64,000 nt of DNA from Bacilli bacterium (GCA_017501465.1 JAFVWY010000001.1:1-64000); one strand, 5' to 3'. Positions 15,001 through 21,702 are shown, numbered from the stretch's first letter. Program-made: numbers and translations. The notes: generated from the letters alone by a model not told the origin.

Positions 15001-18000
15001 TAAAATGTCTAAGGCATTAAATTCAATAACGACCATTAACATCTTCATTAGAGTTTGAACGTCACTACATAATTCTTTACCAGTTAAACCATCTTTATAA
15101 CTTAAATCATCTTGTGCTAACCAATTAGATTGAACTTTGAAAATATCTATTAATTCAGCAGGAATAATATCTTTAGTTACGATTAATTGATTGTAAACTT
15201 CCGGTAAAATAACAGCGATTAATTCAGAATCAAATAAAGTAATTGCACCATTTAAAATAGTGATAATATTTTCTGTTGTTAAGAAGTAATCTAAGTTAAA
15301 TGAACCATCTTCTTTGAATAAGACAAAATCTTCATCTGAAAGAATAGGTTTTAAAGCATTAAATGCGTTTACTAAAATATCTTTTTCGCTAGTAGAATTT
15401 TCGATTTGTTCTGAATAGTTAATTCCATAAATATCTTCTTTTGTAACACGTACATTTAAGAATACAGCTAATGCAATACGGATAACTTTTCCTTCACGAC
15501 CTTCAAGTAATGTAGAACCGAATAAACGTTGAATAATATCCACGATTGCTAAATCATCATCAGCTGGTCTATATTCTAAGATTTCACTATATTTTTCGAA
15601 GTCTGCGTATAGTTGATGAACTGGTTGCTCTTCACTTGCTTGACGTTTAGATGTTGCATATTTTTCAGGAATATAAGTAGTTGCACCTAAATTTAATTTT
15701 GTTTCTTCACCAAGAAGTGTGAATAAACCCATCTTTTCAGCATCCATAACCATGTAAACGATATTGAAAATTTCTGCTGCAACAGTCTTTGAAGTAATAT
15801 TATCTGTTAAACCAGCTGAAATCTTATCGTTAGTTTCAATATCAGTAAAGCCAGCGCCTTCTTCAAATGAATTGATTAGTGGAACTGCAAATTTTTCAAT
15901 AGCATGAGGTAAAATAGCTAATAATAAATCTGAATCAACAGCAGTATCTAGTAAATCAATTACAAAATCAAATGTTTCTTCGTAATTTAAATATTTAACT
16001 AAATCGCCAGTGAAATCAGTTAAAGTATTACCTTTTGATTCTAAGAAGCCAACAAAGTCTTCATAAACATCTACTAATGCTAAGAAAACATTACGTTCAT
16101 CTTCCCAATGAATTTGACCACGATCATAATTTGTAAATCTTGTAAATTCATGTTTTAATTCTTCGCCTTCAATAACATCAAATAAATTGAATTTATCTAA
16201 AGCAGCTTCTACTAATAATGTTTTCAATTCAACAACTTGTCCATTGACAGTGATACCAGAAACATTAACTTTATCACTTAAGATTAATAAATCAAATAAG
16301 CCATTAATTAAATCTCTGTAAGCACTATAGTTGTATAAATCAATTTCTCCACTTAGTACGCCAATTTCATGAACTAATTTAGCCATTTCAACAAGAGTTT
16401 TGATATCTTGTTCCCAATCAGCACCTTCTAATTGACCTAATTCAATTAAACCTTTGAATTGTTCGAAGTCTAATTCTCCAAGTTGGAACTCTTTTGCAAC
16501 GTCAACAATTGGAACTAAAACATCTAAGAATAAATCACTTGTTACTAATTTAACTAAGATTGTTTCAATAACATCAGTTGTATTATCATTACCAATTAAT
16601 TCATTGATATCAATATTGCTGAAATCTAATTCTAATTCTTGGAATAATTCATAAATATCTACTAAGTTTAATAATTCTGTCTTCCAAGACATATGATCTG
16701 TAACAATTTCTTCACCATTCCATTTACCAATTAATGGTTCTACAACTGCCATATGTAAAGCACAGTTAATAGCAACTGGCATTAATTCGTGTAAGAATTT
16801 AGTTGAACCTAAATTAGAAACAACTTCACGAAGAACATCACAGTCAAGTTTTAAAGGATCAAATTCACTAGATGTAATATCACCTAATTCTAAAGCAGCT
16901 CTTACTGCATCTAAAATGTAAGGTAAATCAACTTTCCAATCAACAGCCTTTAAACCTTCTAAGTCTTGATTAGCAGGTTCTAAAATATTTTGTACCATTT
17001 CTAATTCGCCAGCAACTTCAATTGCAACAGGGAATATTTCGTACAAAATCTTAATTTGTTTTAATAAGTCAAATAATTCATCTTGTTTTGCATCATCTAG
17101 TGCCCAAATATCAATTGGGATAGCAGCTGTCTTATCGTAAGCTTCTGGTAAGATGTTTGCAATTTTAATTAATGTAATTATTTCTTCACGTAAATAAATT
17201 GTTTGTGTTGATGTTTCGATTTTAAATAAATCATCAAAGAAAACATCGTCTAGTCGTTTGCCTAAGAAATATTCTGGAACTTTTAATGTTTTGCCCACAG
17301 CAGAATCATTATAAGCATCAGATAATTCAAATAGCCAATCGATCATATCAGTATCACCTTCAGCAGCAACAGTACCGTTTGTGTCACCACCCATGATATC
17401 TAATACCATATCAACTGTATCTCTTTCAACTTCATCAACGATTGATAATAATCCGGCGATTGGAGTGCAAAGTAGAACTACAAATAAGAATGCTCTTGCA
17501 ACACCAATAGCTGCACCCAAACCACGTCTTTTCTTGTATGGACGATATTTTTTTGGATTGCGGCTTACAGTTACAACAACTTCGCCATCATAAACATCTG
17601 ATTTCACTACAACAACGCCATCTTCTAAATCACTTTCATGTTGTTCAATCTTTTCAGCGATTTTTCTACGTCTTCTTTTGATTGTGCAAAGACGAACAAT
17701 ACAACGAACTATGAAAGAAATTAGACGAATTACAAGATACAATACGTACACAACGATTGTACCAACAACTAAGATAACGAATCTTAAAGCAAATTCTACT
17801 ACGCTCATCAAGAAACTATAAGTATGAGTGCCTGGTACTAATAAATCAGCAAAATCTGGAAGTATATCACCAATAACTTCAACTATTGTTTCACGTAAAG
17901 TAGTAACATTTGACGATACGCCTAACATGTTTTGTAATAGACTTGTTGTAAATCCAGGAAGTGTTGCATCAAGTACTGCAGAAACATTTCCTAGAACTAG

Positions 18001-18147
18001 CCAAACTACTAATAGTAAGACTATAAGAACAACTGTTAATCGCATTTCCCTTTTAAAACCCGCAAGGAAACCAACTAAAGCTGCTAATGCTAAAATTCCC
18101 AATACGGCAAGTGAGAAGATTAACATTAATGTATTAGTGTTTATCAT
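1..18147 (-). CDS. Giant membrane-anchored repeat protein, at least 6,049 residues, C-terminus beyond the window
   Basis: The frame is open from the ATG at 18147 to base 1 and continues outside. The start has a Shine-Dalgarno AGAGGTG (18153-18159). Residues 1-240 hold about four membrane helices (near 5-30, 35-57, 110-137 and 213-238). A very basic loop lies between helices 3 and 4, and the motif GFLAGFKREMR follows helix 1; this resembles the CvpA family. By the positive-inside rule the C-terminal part lies outside the cell. The remainder is acidic, helical and repetitive. Units of about 180 residues carry a W-x-x-E type motif (for example VDWKVDL, IHWEDER, IDWQNEV), a 'VVDALDKIVETTLV' type helix and an 'ELLYEDVNSIVDIL' type helix. 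No LPXTG anchor, signal peptide or enzyme motif is visible in the sequenced part. It has its own promoter and lies downstream of a 1,098-residue relative. The function is unknown; a surface fibre or adhesin is an inference. Confidence 0.93.
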   Translation of the reverse strand, partial: MINTNTLMLIFSLAVLGILALAALVGFLAGFKREMRLTVVLIVLLLVVWLVLGNVSAVLDATLPGFTTSLLQNMLGVSSNVTTLRETIVEVIGDILPDFADLLVPGTHTYSFLMSVVEFALRFVILVVGTIVVYVLYLVIRLISFIVRCIVRLCTIKRRRRKIAEKIEQHESDLEDGVVVVKSDVYDGEVVVTVSRNPKKYRPYKKRRGLGAAIGVARAFLFVVLLCTPIAGLLSIVDEVERDTVDMVLDIMGGDTNGTVAAEGDTDMIDWLFELSDAYNDSAVGKTLKVPEYFLGKRLDDVFFDDLFKIETSTQTIYLREEIITLIKIANILPEAYDKTAAIPIDIWALDDAKQDELFDLLKQIKILYEIFPVAIEVAGELEMVQNILEPANQDLEGLKAVDWKVDLPYILDAVRAALELGDITSSEFDPLKLDCDVLREVVSNLGSTKFLHELMPVAINCALHMAVVEPLIGKWNGEEIVTDHMSWKTELLNLVDIYELFQELELDFSNIDINELIGNDNTTDVIETILVKLVTSDLFLDVLVPIVDVAKEFQLGELDFEQFKGLIELGQLEGADWEQDIKTLVEMAKLVHEIGVLSGEIDLYNYSAYRDLINGLFDLLILSDKVNVSGITVNGQVVELKTLLVEAALDKFNLFDVIEGEELKHEFTRFTNYDRGQIHWEDERNVFLALVDVYEDFVGFLESKGNTLTDFTGDLVKYLNYEETFDFVIDLLDTAVDSDLLLAILPHAIEKFAVPLINSFEEGAGFTDIETNDKISAGLTDNITSKTVAAEIFNIVYMVMDAEKMGLFTLLGEETKLNLGATTYIPEKYATSKRQASEEQPVHQLYADFEKYSEILEYRPADDDLAIVDIIQRLFGSTLLEGREGKVIRIALAVFLNVRVTKEDIYGINYSEQIENSTSEKDILVNAFNALKPILSDEDFVLFKEDGSFNLDYFLTTENIITILNGAITLFDSELIAVILPEVYNQLIVTKDIIPAELIDIFKVQSNWLAQDDLSYKDGLTGKELCSDVQTLMKMLMVVIEFNALDILDENKDLEFDGAREVFNEFFELLLDLNILEDNGDAIAEYVLKTLLDVNVSAEDFEAMDVNWGEETHRLINAINGLFDILENSEIKSYKELLALIDSPMDYLEQILVDENMTDLAYIIQQVGESHVLEVIAVPFINKFVVPLVEGLPEFDPEEYSGPDAAADIRALADILANIGEAKLMATIKAVLGEFTDLLPETDNDVVIPLAHEQYAAIIKDLLGLNLLNCDSVKQFVIDQLAGSIEGFDLSTIDVKNLDFANDGEILSNAYLKFFEEFKQDVFKKLTLSEILDLISGEKEVDVFELLQMVSKDNIYALGHLATAVLSTSIVEELGFVGFNYAKDLVPEEYAFLVNADLTKDQLVEDLSSLKEIVQAVLDIFGDSIDEIIDNLEVIAEDPMKLFELDAPLNLQELGENLIFIVETLDDMHLFNTRGDEIISGVLGIIGLEVAEEDIAKIDWQNEVGIAKDVATILEQLLSDLNITTLSSVQTELIDKLDTILENTDILNTTNVLNVLEIVDRILDSQLIEAVIEPAFDKYVADMIPEDLAEIVKFDESYTGADLLEDLNTVVSAVEDIVSLGIIENYINQDTPVNGDLISTTVIPAIEKLFSLNILEARETEIVEYIASVAGLEIVKLGDIEWENDGEILAGAAQTIANAIAKNNTIKTINDLLEADLIDIVLSDEELVRSLVDAVDQIVTMSIVEAFIPTALNFVVSSNMLPEEIANLINIDLADLENLDASKYVEDIRTILSIVDDALDMGILEDVHAIITNQQEELNVNWENPEKLVDIFEKVLGLNFFDNKKMETIKAILDILEVDSSTVDFDSIDTVASNKNILAGLTEIVELLEELEISSIKDAMDLANILEDNKQLAEVINTALPSVVELFELASEIDYIEELFVPLYDKFLQETLATSLGEFADLADLDFYTTPENAGKLSEDIATLGQVIQAVDESNIIDFVLGGENLDLENLPHIGDALQELFSLNLLAAKEQEIIAILNTEFEGLELSDQHIDFEADGEALADIIDMVVEVLESGVVTITTLDEIASVMDTLDYEVLFTYDEEHHTVVDTILDILESVTDLSFLDEGIGIATQLLKDSVPQELQFALDLGEKGSVGTVEDLKTIVSAIEGIYNLGIAQGYFNDEDASLLVGDELIAIFESICGLNYFVDKGDKFIEYAANEFGYPEILEKLPIDWNQEVDSVKAVIQDTMTLLENLEITSLENVLDPSSIDLMKILETENLDLVSAIVAEITDSILAQTVIGCGLFIALPIVADALGEPYDALLSLDNITIAELVEDIQDLALIVRDIIAMGILQGIADTSSEFDYDAQAIGNPELYAGQEVFELLFGLNYIGGKLQDIVNVVAELVPDFDIKALNVELLLSVDENGNTLIENDGIDLGAGYKALVEYILTNPNWKYNSIDSFDFSSIDFMEFYHEEYFTGINIFVNYLLELNILEAALPVVRPIISEIQMPFPQTIEFLLDATDRELIEDIISIWNAVYNVIDIYEFDYKDETSELLEGFALSKVNFNLAVIDAIPYLIETILNLHVFDQLTDERFELAVTEIITKFMPNFDLSRVNWDDLELIFDDNVASSLNVRPRVGYNDEVNRITKIFLIVTSIVNDLGFEHFADLYEYLFNSEADMMDKIIDLVSEDNKLNYNYVNSLLDILRLVVDSKAVSGLFYSIYDMMINLESMNAGLAEIMNLNPGHGYDSFAEIQADLHTIIDSIEKLVHYGFVEFVLLEAEMDWSQFATEAKANDFVSAISELLSIKALSKEGKLQQIIDYVSDSIFDISAVNTNEIDLGNDGRLIAEAIVILIDELLYKNAIDFDKLSDLEQVMNMNFITLAQKPYLLAVVDALDKIVETSIVEQALVVLADQYDLIVPLDFQFLFESGISAEALYEDVNSIVDILRAVVETELYVVLDGEDVSFDGLADELTTILDNLLHLNILSIDMANILENVLPMAGIEASYEDLATIDYDLDYQAIYNVLDIVERILVENSNIDTYNKLMDYINSIENINDVLYDRNVVSNENLHEVLNIVDNVVNMQLVKVLFDPIYEQMVSPMFEGAEGLVAILTDLEGYNVDMLLEDLNNIIDVLHEVVDLNALGIALDDATIDWKNSEAVDHLIETIFALNYLDVKSEALVEFVSENMFDISAMEIEAVDFVNDGKLIAEAVRILIDELLAKDVVPFDKVSDLEKVMNMNFMALLQKPYLLAVVDALDKIVETSIVEQALVVVADQYDLIVPTDFLFLFESGITAELLYEDVNSIVDILRAVVETELYVILDGEDVAFQGLADELTTILDNLLHLNILSIDMANILVNVLPMVGIEASYEDLATVDYDLDYQAIYNVLDIVERMLVRNADISTYNELMDYINSIENINYVLYDRNVLSNDNLHEVLNIVDNVVNMQLVKVLFDPIYEQMVSPMFEGAEGLVAILTDLEGYSVDMLLEDLNNIIDVLHEVVDVNALGIALDDATIDWENTEAVDHLIETIFALNYLDVKLQELLFFVSDNMFDISSVSARDLDLINDGKLIAEAIRILIDELLVKDVVPFDKVSDLEKVMNMNYMALLQKPYLLAVVDALDLIVDTTLVESAVTVVVDQYDMIVPADFQFLFETGISDELLYEDVNSIVDILRAVVETELYVILDGEDVSFVGLADELTTILDNLLHLNILSIDMANVLANVLPMAGIEVSYDELATVDYDLDYQAIYNVLDIVERMLVENSNIDTYNKLMDYINSIENINEVLYDRNVVSNENLHEVLNVVDNVVNMQLVKVLFDPIYEQMVSPMFEGAEGLVAILTDLEGYSVDMLLEDLNNIIDVLHEVVDLNALGIALDDATIDWKNSEAVDHLIETIFALNYLDVKLEELLGFVSDNVFNVSAIVAGELDLVNDGKLIAEAVRILIDELLANDVVPFDKVSDLEQVMNMNYVSLLQKPYLLAVVDALDKIVETTLVRQAMNVVMDQYTEFVPEDFRFVLESGITAELLYEDVNSIVDILRAAVETELYVILDGEDVSFVGLADELTTILDNVLHLNILSVDMAHILANVLPMVGIEVAYEDLATVNYDLDYEVIYGILDRVETMLVENAGIDTYFKLDELLQTVKTIDDVLYDRNIVSNENLHEALYIVEEVLQMQLVKVLFNPIYDQMVYPLFGDLGVYADLADLSDYSVDMLVEDLTNIVKSLHGLVDFNILGIALDDATISWETTIPVEQVIETIFAIQYLQVKEQAIIAIIDSFELGINISADELDLASDGEVLADIYSQVALLMKYGFEVDQVSEITDLVYNFKRSMIDDQIAQYVVNVLYHVDRFSFFKAGINYAFDMLEEVLPEDFIFLAEMGEAGIDGIVEDYNTIVDILQILVNIHVPSMLFQGYNMSLLVEYEAHQIIDLLFGMNYIGINTDSNKLDQFLDYAIGLVDSELVELIDRSLIDWDYEVDYTIKGIASEIIELLVANNASDYDSFMDYYNKAVVRNQIQLKVLATVVNGNGLLDIVEILLDSTLVDALAPVLYEVVMLILEPYYLGFLLDGMTPDMLIEDVRTIVGSVRNMVDDGALEVAVELYKDYQNTDLTSLARSFADEVPNILGIQMLSMHKDELVEFAVYTLNLNDYMLNYDAIVYANETEMIKNILHIVIDALESNQLTTIHSIMSIMNAGEILSDNRVINDINISAVVEIVKELTNSQLIAELFIPVYNAYVAPMFEGINNPILVELLSIDYYNYSVEKFQEDFKVIAELLELLDDEKALMKVMDLINKVDTTVVYPNSFEHIIRQAYKLNLIHDRTDLIREFIATLIGVDYFEIDHSLVDEEYDVDIIVTVVRMLCDILEENELTKIGDILDATKELSTHLTNENCIAIIDAVDKLLDLTTLHAFLIPTLDKYAAPVLPEGLKDIYNNENYVLTDLVEDLHSVLSIAKEVIYFDIIGILFDNQYIAWENTTPIENIIAGIFKLNILGNNLEYVVDYLNTIVPFVDLYNMDLANIDLANDGVVLGKAYAVIAREILASDLFPIHFLNDIKYMSFNTDDYLTKDVLNVVVDALAELSDSTILTEALYAAYITLLDVTPEKLQYLFEQDLTRPELVEDYARVLDILREAIELEVQNLLISTKPDITLVGASTHVNNILDIAIHSNLLGSDYARTAVGTFELFRITVAYADAASVNYEHDFEVVYRFIDGLFDILVSSELDSYFDIKEKIETMDLTSIDAIINDVQLVNNDNLHSVVDLLSLALELDLLNVAYNPVVDAFFGNMKGMLAPLFDSEEYPVDLFIEDVYALLDVVHEFIDFDVLGIYRDGAIIDWANVAPVEALITTVFTSNYLEVKLDDIINIVSDHYIDITDVDQDAIDLASDAERVVNAYRIIATNILAKPEFPVHYYDEIAGFSFYLRDYLTEENLNYVVDALVEISYTTIAEQALLVAYSYGDLYLPEDLAFLVSAELTGAELADDLRSVLEALRHAIALEVYNIYYEEDVTFVGASAHVNAILDKVLHTNIVSKDYVTFFAGLLSYAGIDCETEVLETVDFESDFVQIYDIIDDVFTLLIDSEIDSYFDAKDKFEYISSFDDILEDEKLANDTNILTVLDIVDSVIDLSIVKAVWEPLYNEYIGEVADESLFLEGLRDVERYSYDYFVEDAHAIVEMARNFVAFNGLALVRDDAPIDWTNVEPVQNIIKAVFDLNYLDVYDVELLNYLNSRLDTSILVDADIENIDWANDGAEFAEAYAIVALGLFTEEVFPIHHISDFGNVEINAKDFLTEEYVLVLIDAFEKVLDTTLVYELSIGVLDYANANLVPESAQFIIADADMTKELAVEDFHTLVDLARNAVEFGVIDYYYNENLFLDQPELIRAMIANLFDLHLTENSDTRIRAVNKVLRTIGLAEITSVSDWDNEERALTNIVNDVCAFLANNNIAYLTNLSDFIENEEFLDREFLSEENALAVLDILAKAVESEIITEVIAHIYNFEVVTRIPYESIMELVEFGTDPRDYNKELFIEDLKPMIELAKVAVELGIIDLYFDRDCEI
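5400..9560 (-). repeat. Four tandem 1,086-bp repeats inside the giant gene
   Basis: The same DNA returns every 1,086 bases (362 codons, in frame). For example 'ggtttttgaagtaatg' occurs at 6221, 7307 and 8393, and a variant starts at 9479. The block starting near 5870 recurs near 6956, 8042 and 9128. The three inner copies are almost identical. The outermost parts (5.4-5.8 kb and 9.5 kb) are more diverged, and one period further out on either side the match is no longer obvious. Each 362-residue unit is itself two related halves of about 181 residues. The boundaries given are approximate. Confidence 0.93.
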
Positions 18148-18178
18148 ATGTACACCTCTTTCTGTATATTACTCTCTT

Positions 18179-18207
18179 ATTCTACCAAAAAAATGGCTTA
18201 TTGGCAA
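18179..18207 (-). promoter_or_regulatory. Sigma-A type promoter of the giant gene
   Basis: On the minus strand TTGCCA (18207-18202) is followed by a 17-base spacer and TAGAAT (18184-18179). This predicts a start near 18172 and a leader of about 25 bases with the ribosome site AGAGGTG. A terminator upstream separates it from the previous gene, so the giant gene appears to be its own transcription unit. Confidence 0.7.
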
Positions 18208-18364
18208 GCAAATTAACTCTTTTTTGATATTTTTTGGAAAAAACTACCAAAAATGCGATATTGGGCGAGTTTTAGGCCTTATATTAAATTATAATTCAAG
18301 TAGGAAATATTTGTTAAATTAAAACATATGATTTTATATTACTTTTTATGCATTTAAATATAAA

Positions 18365-18390
18365 AAAAGAACCCGTCTCAGGGTTCTTTT
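18365..18390 (-). terminator. Intrinsic terminator after the 1,098-residue repeat protein gene
   Basis: Ten-base stem AAAAGAACCC / GGGTTCTTTT with a six-base loop; on the minus strand it is followed by a T run. It lies about 15 bases past the stop codon of the gene ending at 18406. Confidence 0.85.
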
Positions 18391-18405
18391 TATTATATTT
18401 TTATT

Positions 18406-21400
18406 CTAAATTATATCCCAAATACTAACTCCTAAATACGTTTCGTTAGTTAGTTTTGTCTTAATTGCAAGGGCAGTTTCAGCTGCATAAGTACCTTCAT
18501 TTTCAGATATAATTTCTTCTAAATTAAACTTGAAATTATCATTATATCCAGCCTCAAATAAGCTAGTTAATGCGTTCATTCCATCAATTTCTTCAGTCCA
18601 ATTTTTACTTCTTAATTCTTCATTTTCGAATGGCTCTCCACCATTAACATACTCGCTTAAAACTAGTGTAATACTAGCACCAGATTTAGAAATATGTATT
18701 TGTTTTCCATCTAACTTATCGTTTAAAATTGTAGCTAAATCGAAGTAATCTCTAATGATTTGAGAAGTCGATAATGCTTGAATTGTAGTATCTTCTTGAA
18801 CATCTTTACTACTGTCAAATGATGCTAAAATAGTCAATTCACTTTCCCAATTATAACTAGCCCAATCAGCAGTTAATGCATCGTTTTCATCTATAAATCC
18901 AGTTGGATTATCTATGTTTTTAATTAAATTTGTGTTACTTAAAACTTCAATAATTAATGCATTAAACTCATTATCATCAACTGTTATATCTGCGTCACAT
19001 CTCGTATCATTACCAAATAAATAGCTATCTTTTAATTGTTCTAATAACTTTCCTAAACCAACAGGATTACTTTGTAGAGTAGTCTCATCTATTGTTTCTA
19101 ACTCATTAAATGATTTAATAATGTCAACAAGTTTAGGGATTTCTAAAGTCCATTCATCTTTATTACTGTTGGATGAATTTCTATCAAACACGCCGGCTAA
19201 TTCAACATTAATATTTGAATTTTCCAAGACTGATTGGATTTTATCAGTTAAGAAATCACAATTTATAACCATTGAATTATTTAATGCTAAAGCAGTTTCT
19301 TCGATGGCCTCATAATCTTCATCTGTTAAATTGTTCATATCAATATTCATAAAATCATGATTTTTAGCTACTGTCACAGCTTCTTTAATTCTTTCTATTT
19401 CTTCATTCCAAATTTCATAGCTTTGCACAGGCTTATTATTACCTTCTTCATCTATGCCACATTGTTGTAACAACCAATCACTTAGAATATTTTCTTCCGG
19501 AATAACTAACTTAAAGATATCTGGAAGAATAACTCTTAATGTATCAGATTCATTTAATTTTTTTAAAGTATCAATTATAGCATCAACATCTAAATTAGAT
19601 AAATCACTACCAAAGTCTTCATCTAAAAAACCATTATTTTGAATAGCATCTATCACATCAAACATTTTTTCAATTTCTAGTTTCCATTCAACATTAGTAT
19701 GATTCTCAACAATTAATTTCTTTTCAAATGTATCGCTAATTACACCTAGGAATTCATCACATATATATTCCATAACAAACTGAATACTAATATATGTAGA
19801 ATCACATAATTTCATTAAAGCTGTTTGAACAACTGAAATATCAACTTCTTCTTCTGAATCAGTAATTTCTAAAATAGTAACTAGACACTCTAATAATAAT
19901 TTAAACTCGTTTTTAAACTCATCAACATCAAGATCGATAGTTCTCTCAACTATCTGATTAAACTTTTCACTCTTAATGTCACTCAAATCATTATCAGTTA
20001 ACATTTTATCAATAATATTAATTAAACTACCATTGATAATATTACAAGAACAAATACTATCTATTATATCATCTAAAGTCTTTGAGCCAGTAGATTCAGA
20101 AAGTATTTCTAAAATGTCTAAATCTTCAAGATTAGTAACTCCATTTTCTTTTAATAAAGTCAATAGTGATTCAATAACTTTAGCTAAATTATTAATTTCA
20201 TAAGACCAATCAGAAACATTTAAATTAAGTTCAATACCCATATCCGCTAAAGTTTCATTCATTCCTGTAAGGCCAAGAATTGCTTCAAGAATTGCTGATT
20301 CATTTCCCTTAACCGTAGATAAATTAAAAGCATTCTTTAAAACGTATGATACAGCAGAACCATTATTGATGATATCAAATTCGCCGCCATTCAAAATACC
20401 CAATTTATTAATTTCCACCAAAACATTACCGACTATTAATAAATCATTTTCTAAATTAATTTTAGTTAAATCTAAGACATTAAGTAAATCTGGATATTCT
20501 TCTCCAATCTCTTTTTTTAATTCTTCTTGTAAAAAATCATTTGCGTAAACAATAACAACTTTTCTAATCAATTCTGATTCATTTAAATTTTTTCCTATTT
20601 TTGCCAAAATATTAGGGAATTCAGGATTATTTAATATAGCAAGTGGATCTTCAAAATCAATGTCTAATTCGATAATTCCATTCAATAATTCATTTAAGCT
20701 ATCTAATAAATGGATTTTCTCTTTTTTCCAATCCACATCAACTAAATTAGAAACATCAATTTCTTCAATAGTATAATCAATCACTTCAATACCTATAGGT
20801 AAAACTACATTTAATATTTCACTATTTTTCAAAGCATTTATTATTTGATCTTTATTGTTAATCAAATATTGAATTAATTCTTCTTCATTTTCGCCATCAA
20901 GACTTGTAAAAACATTAACAAGAGACAATACATTTTCTATCTCAGCAACAAAGTTTAAATTACCATTTTGAGTTTTAATGGTGATCATATTACCAAGAAG
21001 TTTTGATTCTAGTTTATTATTATCACCAGAAAATACAGTTAATACTTTAATAAAAGATGAATTATCAAAAACTTCTAACCCGTGTTCAATTTCTTTCAAC
21101 ATATTTTCTTCTTCTGATACTAATACTTGTTGTTGTGAATCGGTCATTTGATTAAAAGACACAATCACTTCTTGAACTAAACCCTTTGCACCTAATAAAA
21201 TAAATACCCAAAACCATACCACTAAAAAGAATGTAATAACATTAATTCCTACACCAATAAATCTCATCCAAAATTTTTTAATTGTTGGAATAGGTAGCAA
21301 TGTACGAACTATGATTGCTATCAAAGGTCTTAATATTAGTATTAAGAATGTGTACATACATATATAAATTGGTATTTTTACAATTGCCATTGATGCAGCA

Positions 21401-21702
21401 GTACAAAAATCTTTTAATGCCGAATCATTTGCAATTTGATTTATACCAAAGCTTTCCTTTATTAAATCTTCAATTATACTAGATAAACTCATATTTCCTT
21501 GGCCAAATAAGGCACCAAAATTAAATGTACACATTGATTTAGCCAATAGATTAGTAAACACAAAAGCAAGTATTATTGAAATTATTGTAGCAATTAATCT
21601 ACTAATACTTCTTTTGAAACCTCTTAAAAACGCCAATAATAGCGATAAGCCAAATAAGACCCATAAACCTATGTTTACATATCCAATAATTTGTTCTAAC
21701 AT
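18406..21702 (-). CDS. CvpA-like membrane domain plus repeat protein (smaller relative of the giant protein)
   Basis: 1,098 residues. The N-terminus has four membrane helices (about 8-28, 34-55, 112-140 and 147-180) with the motif LLLAFLRGFKRSISRLI, as in CvpA-type proteins. The remaining 900 residues are acidic and helical, predicted outside the cell. Seven copies of a W-x-x-E motif occur (VDWKKEK, SDWSYEI, EWKLEIE, IWNEEIE, EWTLEIP, NWESELT, NWTEEID), matching the motif in the giant protein downstream. The spacing is less regular than in the giant and there are no near-identical copies. The start has the ribosome site GAGGTGATATC. It begins 47 bases after murA, so it is probably cotranscribed with it, and it ends at its own terminator. 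The head domain and repeat type make it a paralogue of the giant gene. The function is unknown. Confidence 0.9.
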   Translation of the reverse strand: MLEQIIGYVNIGLWVLFGLSLLLAFLRGFKRSISRLIATIISIILAFVFTNLLAKSMCTFNFGALFGQGNMSLSSIIEDLIKESFGINQIANDSALKDFCTAASMAIVKIPIYICMYTFLILILRPLIAIIVRTLLPIPTIKKFWMRFIGVGINVITFFLVVWFWVFILLGAKGLVQEVIVSFNQMTDSQQQVLVSEEENMLKEIEHGLEVFDNSSFIKVLTVFSGDNNKLESKLLGNMITIKTQNGNLNFVAEIENVLSLVNVFTSLDGENEEELIQYLINNKDQIINALKNSEILNVVLPIGIEVIDYTIEEIDVSNLVDVDWKKEKIHLLDSLNELLNGIIELDIDFEDPLAILNNPEFPNILAKIGKNLNESELIRKVVIVYANDFLQEELKKEIGEEYPDLLNVLDLTKINLENDLLIVGNVLVEINKLGILNGGEFDIINNGSAVSYVLKNAFNLSTVKGNESAILEAILGLTGMNETLADMGIELNLNVSDWSYEINNLAKVIESLLTLLKENGVTNLEDLDILEILSESTGSKTLDDIIDSICSCNIINGSLINIIDKMLTDNDLSDIKSEKFNQIVERTIDLDVDEFKNEFKLLLECLVTILEITDSEEEVDISVVQTALMKLCDSTYISIQFVMEYICDEFLGVISDTFEKKLIVENHTNVEWKLEIEKMFDVIDAIQNNGFLDEDFGSDLSNLDVDAIIDTLKKLNESDTLRVILPDIFKLVIPEENILSDWLLQQCGIDEEGNNKPVQSYEIWNEEIERIKEAVTVAKNHDFMNIDMNNLTDEDYEAIEETALALNNSMVINCDFLTDKIQSVLENSNINVELAGVFDRNSSNSNKDEWTLEIPKLVDIIKSFNELETIDETTLQSNPVGLGKLLEQLKDSYLFGNDTRCDADITVDDNEFNALIIEVLSNTNLIKNIDNPTGFIDENDALTADWASYNWESELTILASFDSSKDVQEDTTIQALSTSQIIRDYFDLATILNDKLDGKQIHISKSGASITLVLSEYVNGGEPFENEELRSKNWTEEIDGMNALTSLFEAGYNDNFKFNLEEIISENEGTYAAETALAIKTKLTNETYLGVSIWDII

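Noticed and set aside
746-17593. Many plus-strand open frames of 60-160 codons across the first 18 kb, such as 12458-12937
   Set aside because: They all lie in one plus-strand frame antisense to the giant gene, lack ribosome sites, and read as low-complexity Ser/Thr/Asn/Ile sequence. They are shadows of the coding strand.
17828-18322. Plus-strand frame crossing the giant gene start
   Set aside because: It overlaps the promoter and start of the giant gene antisense and has no ribosome site.
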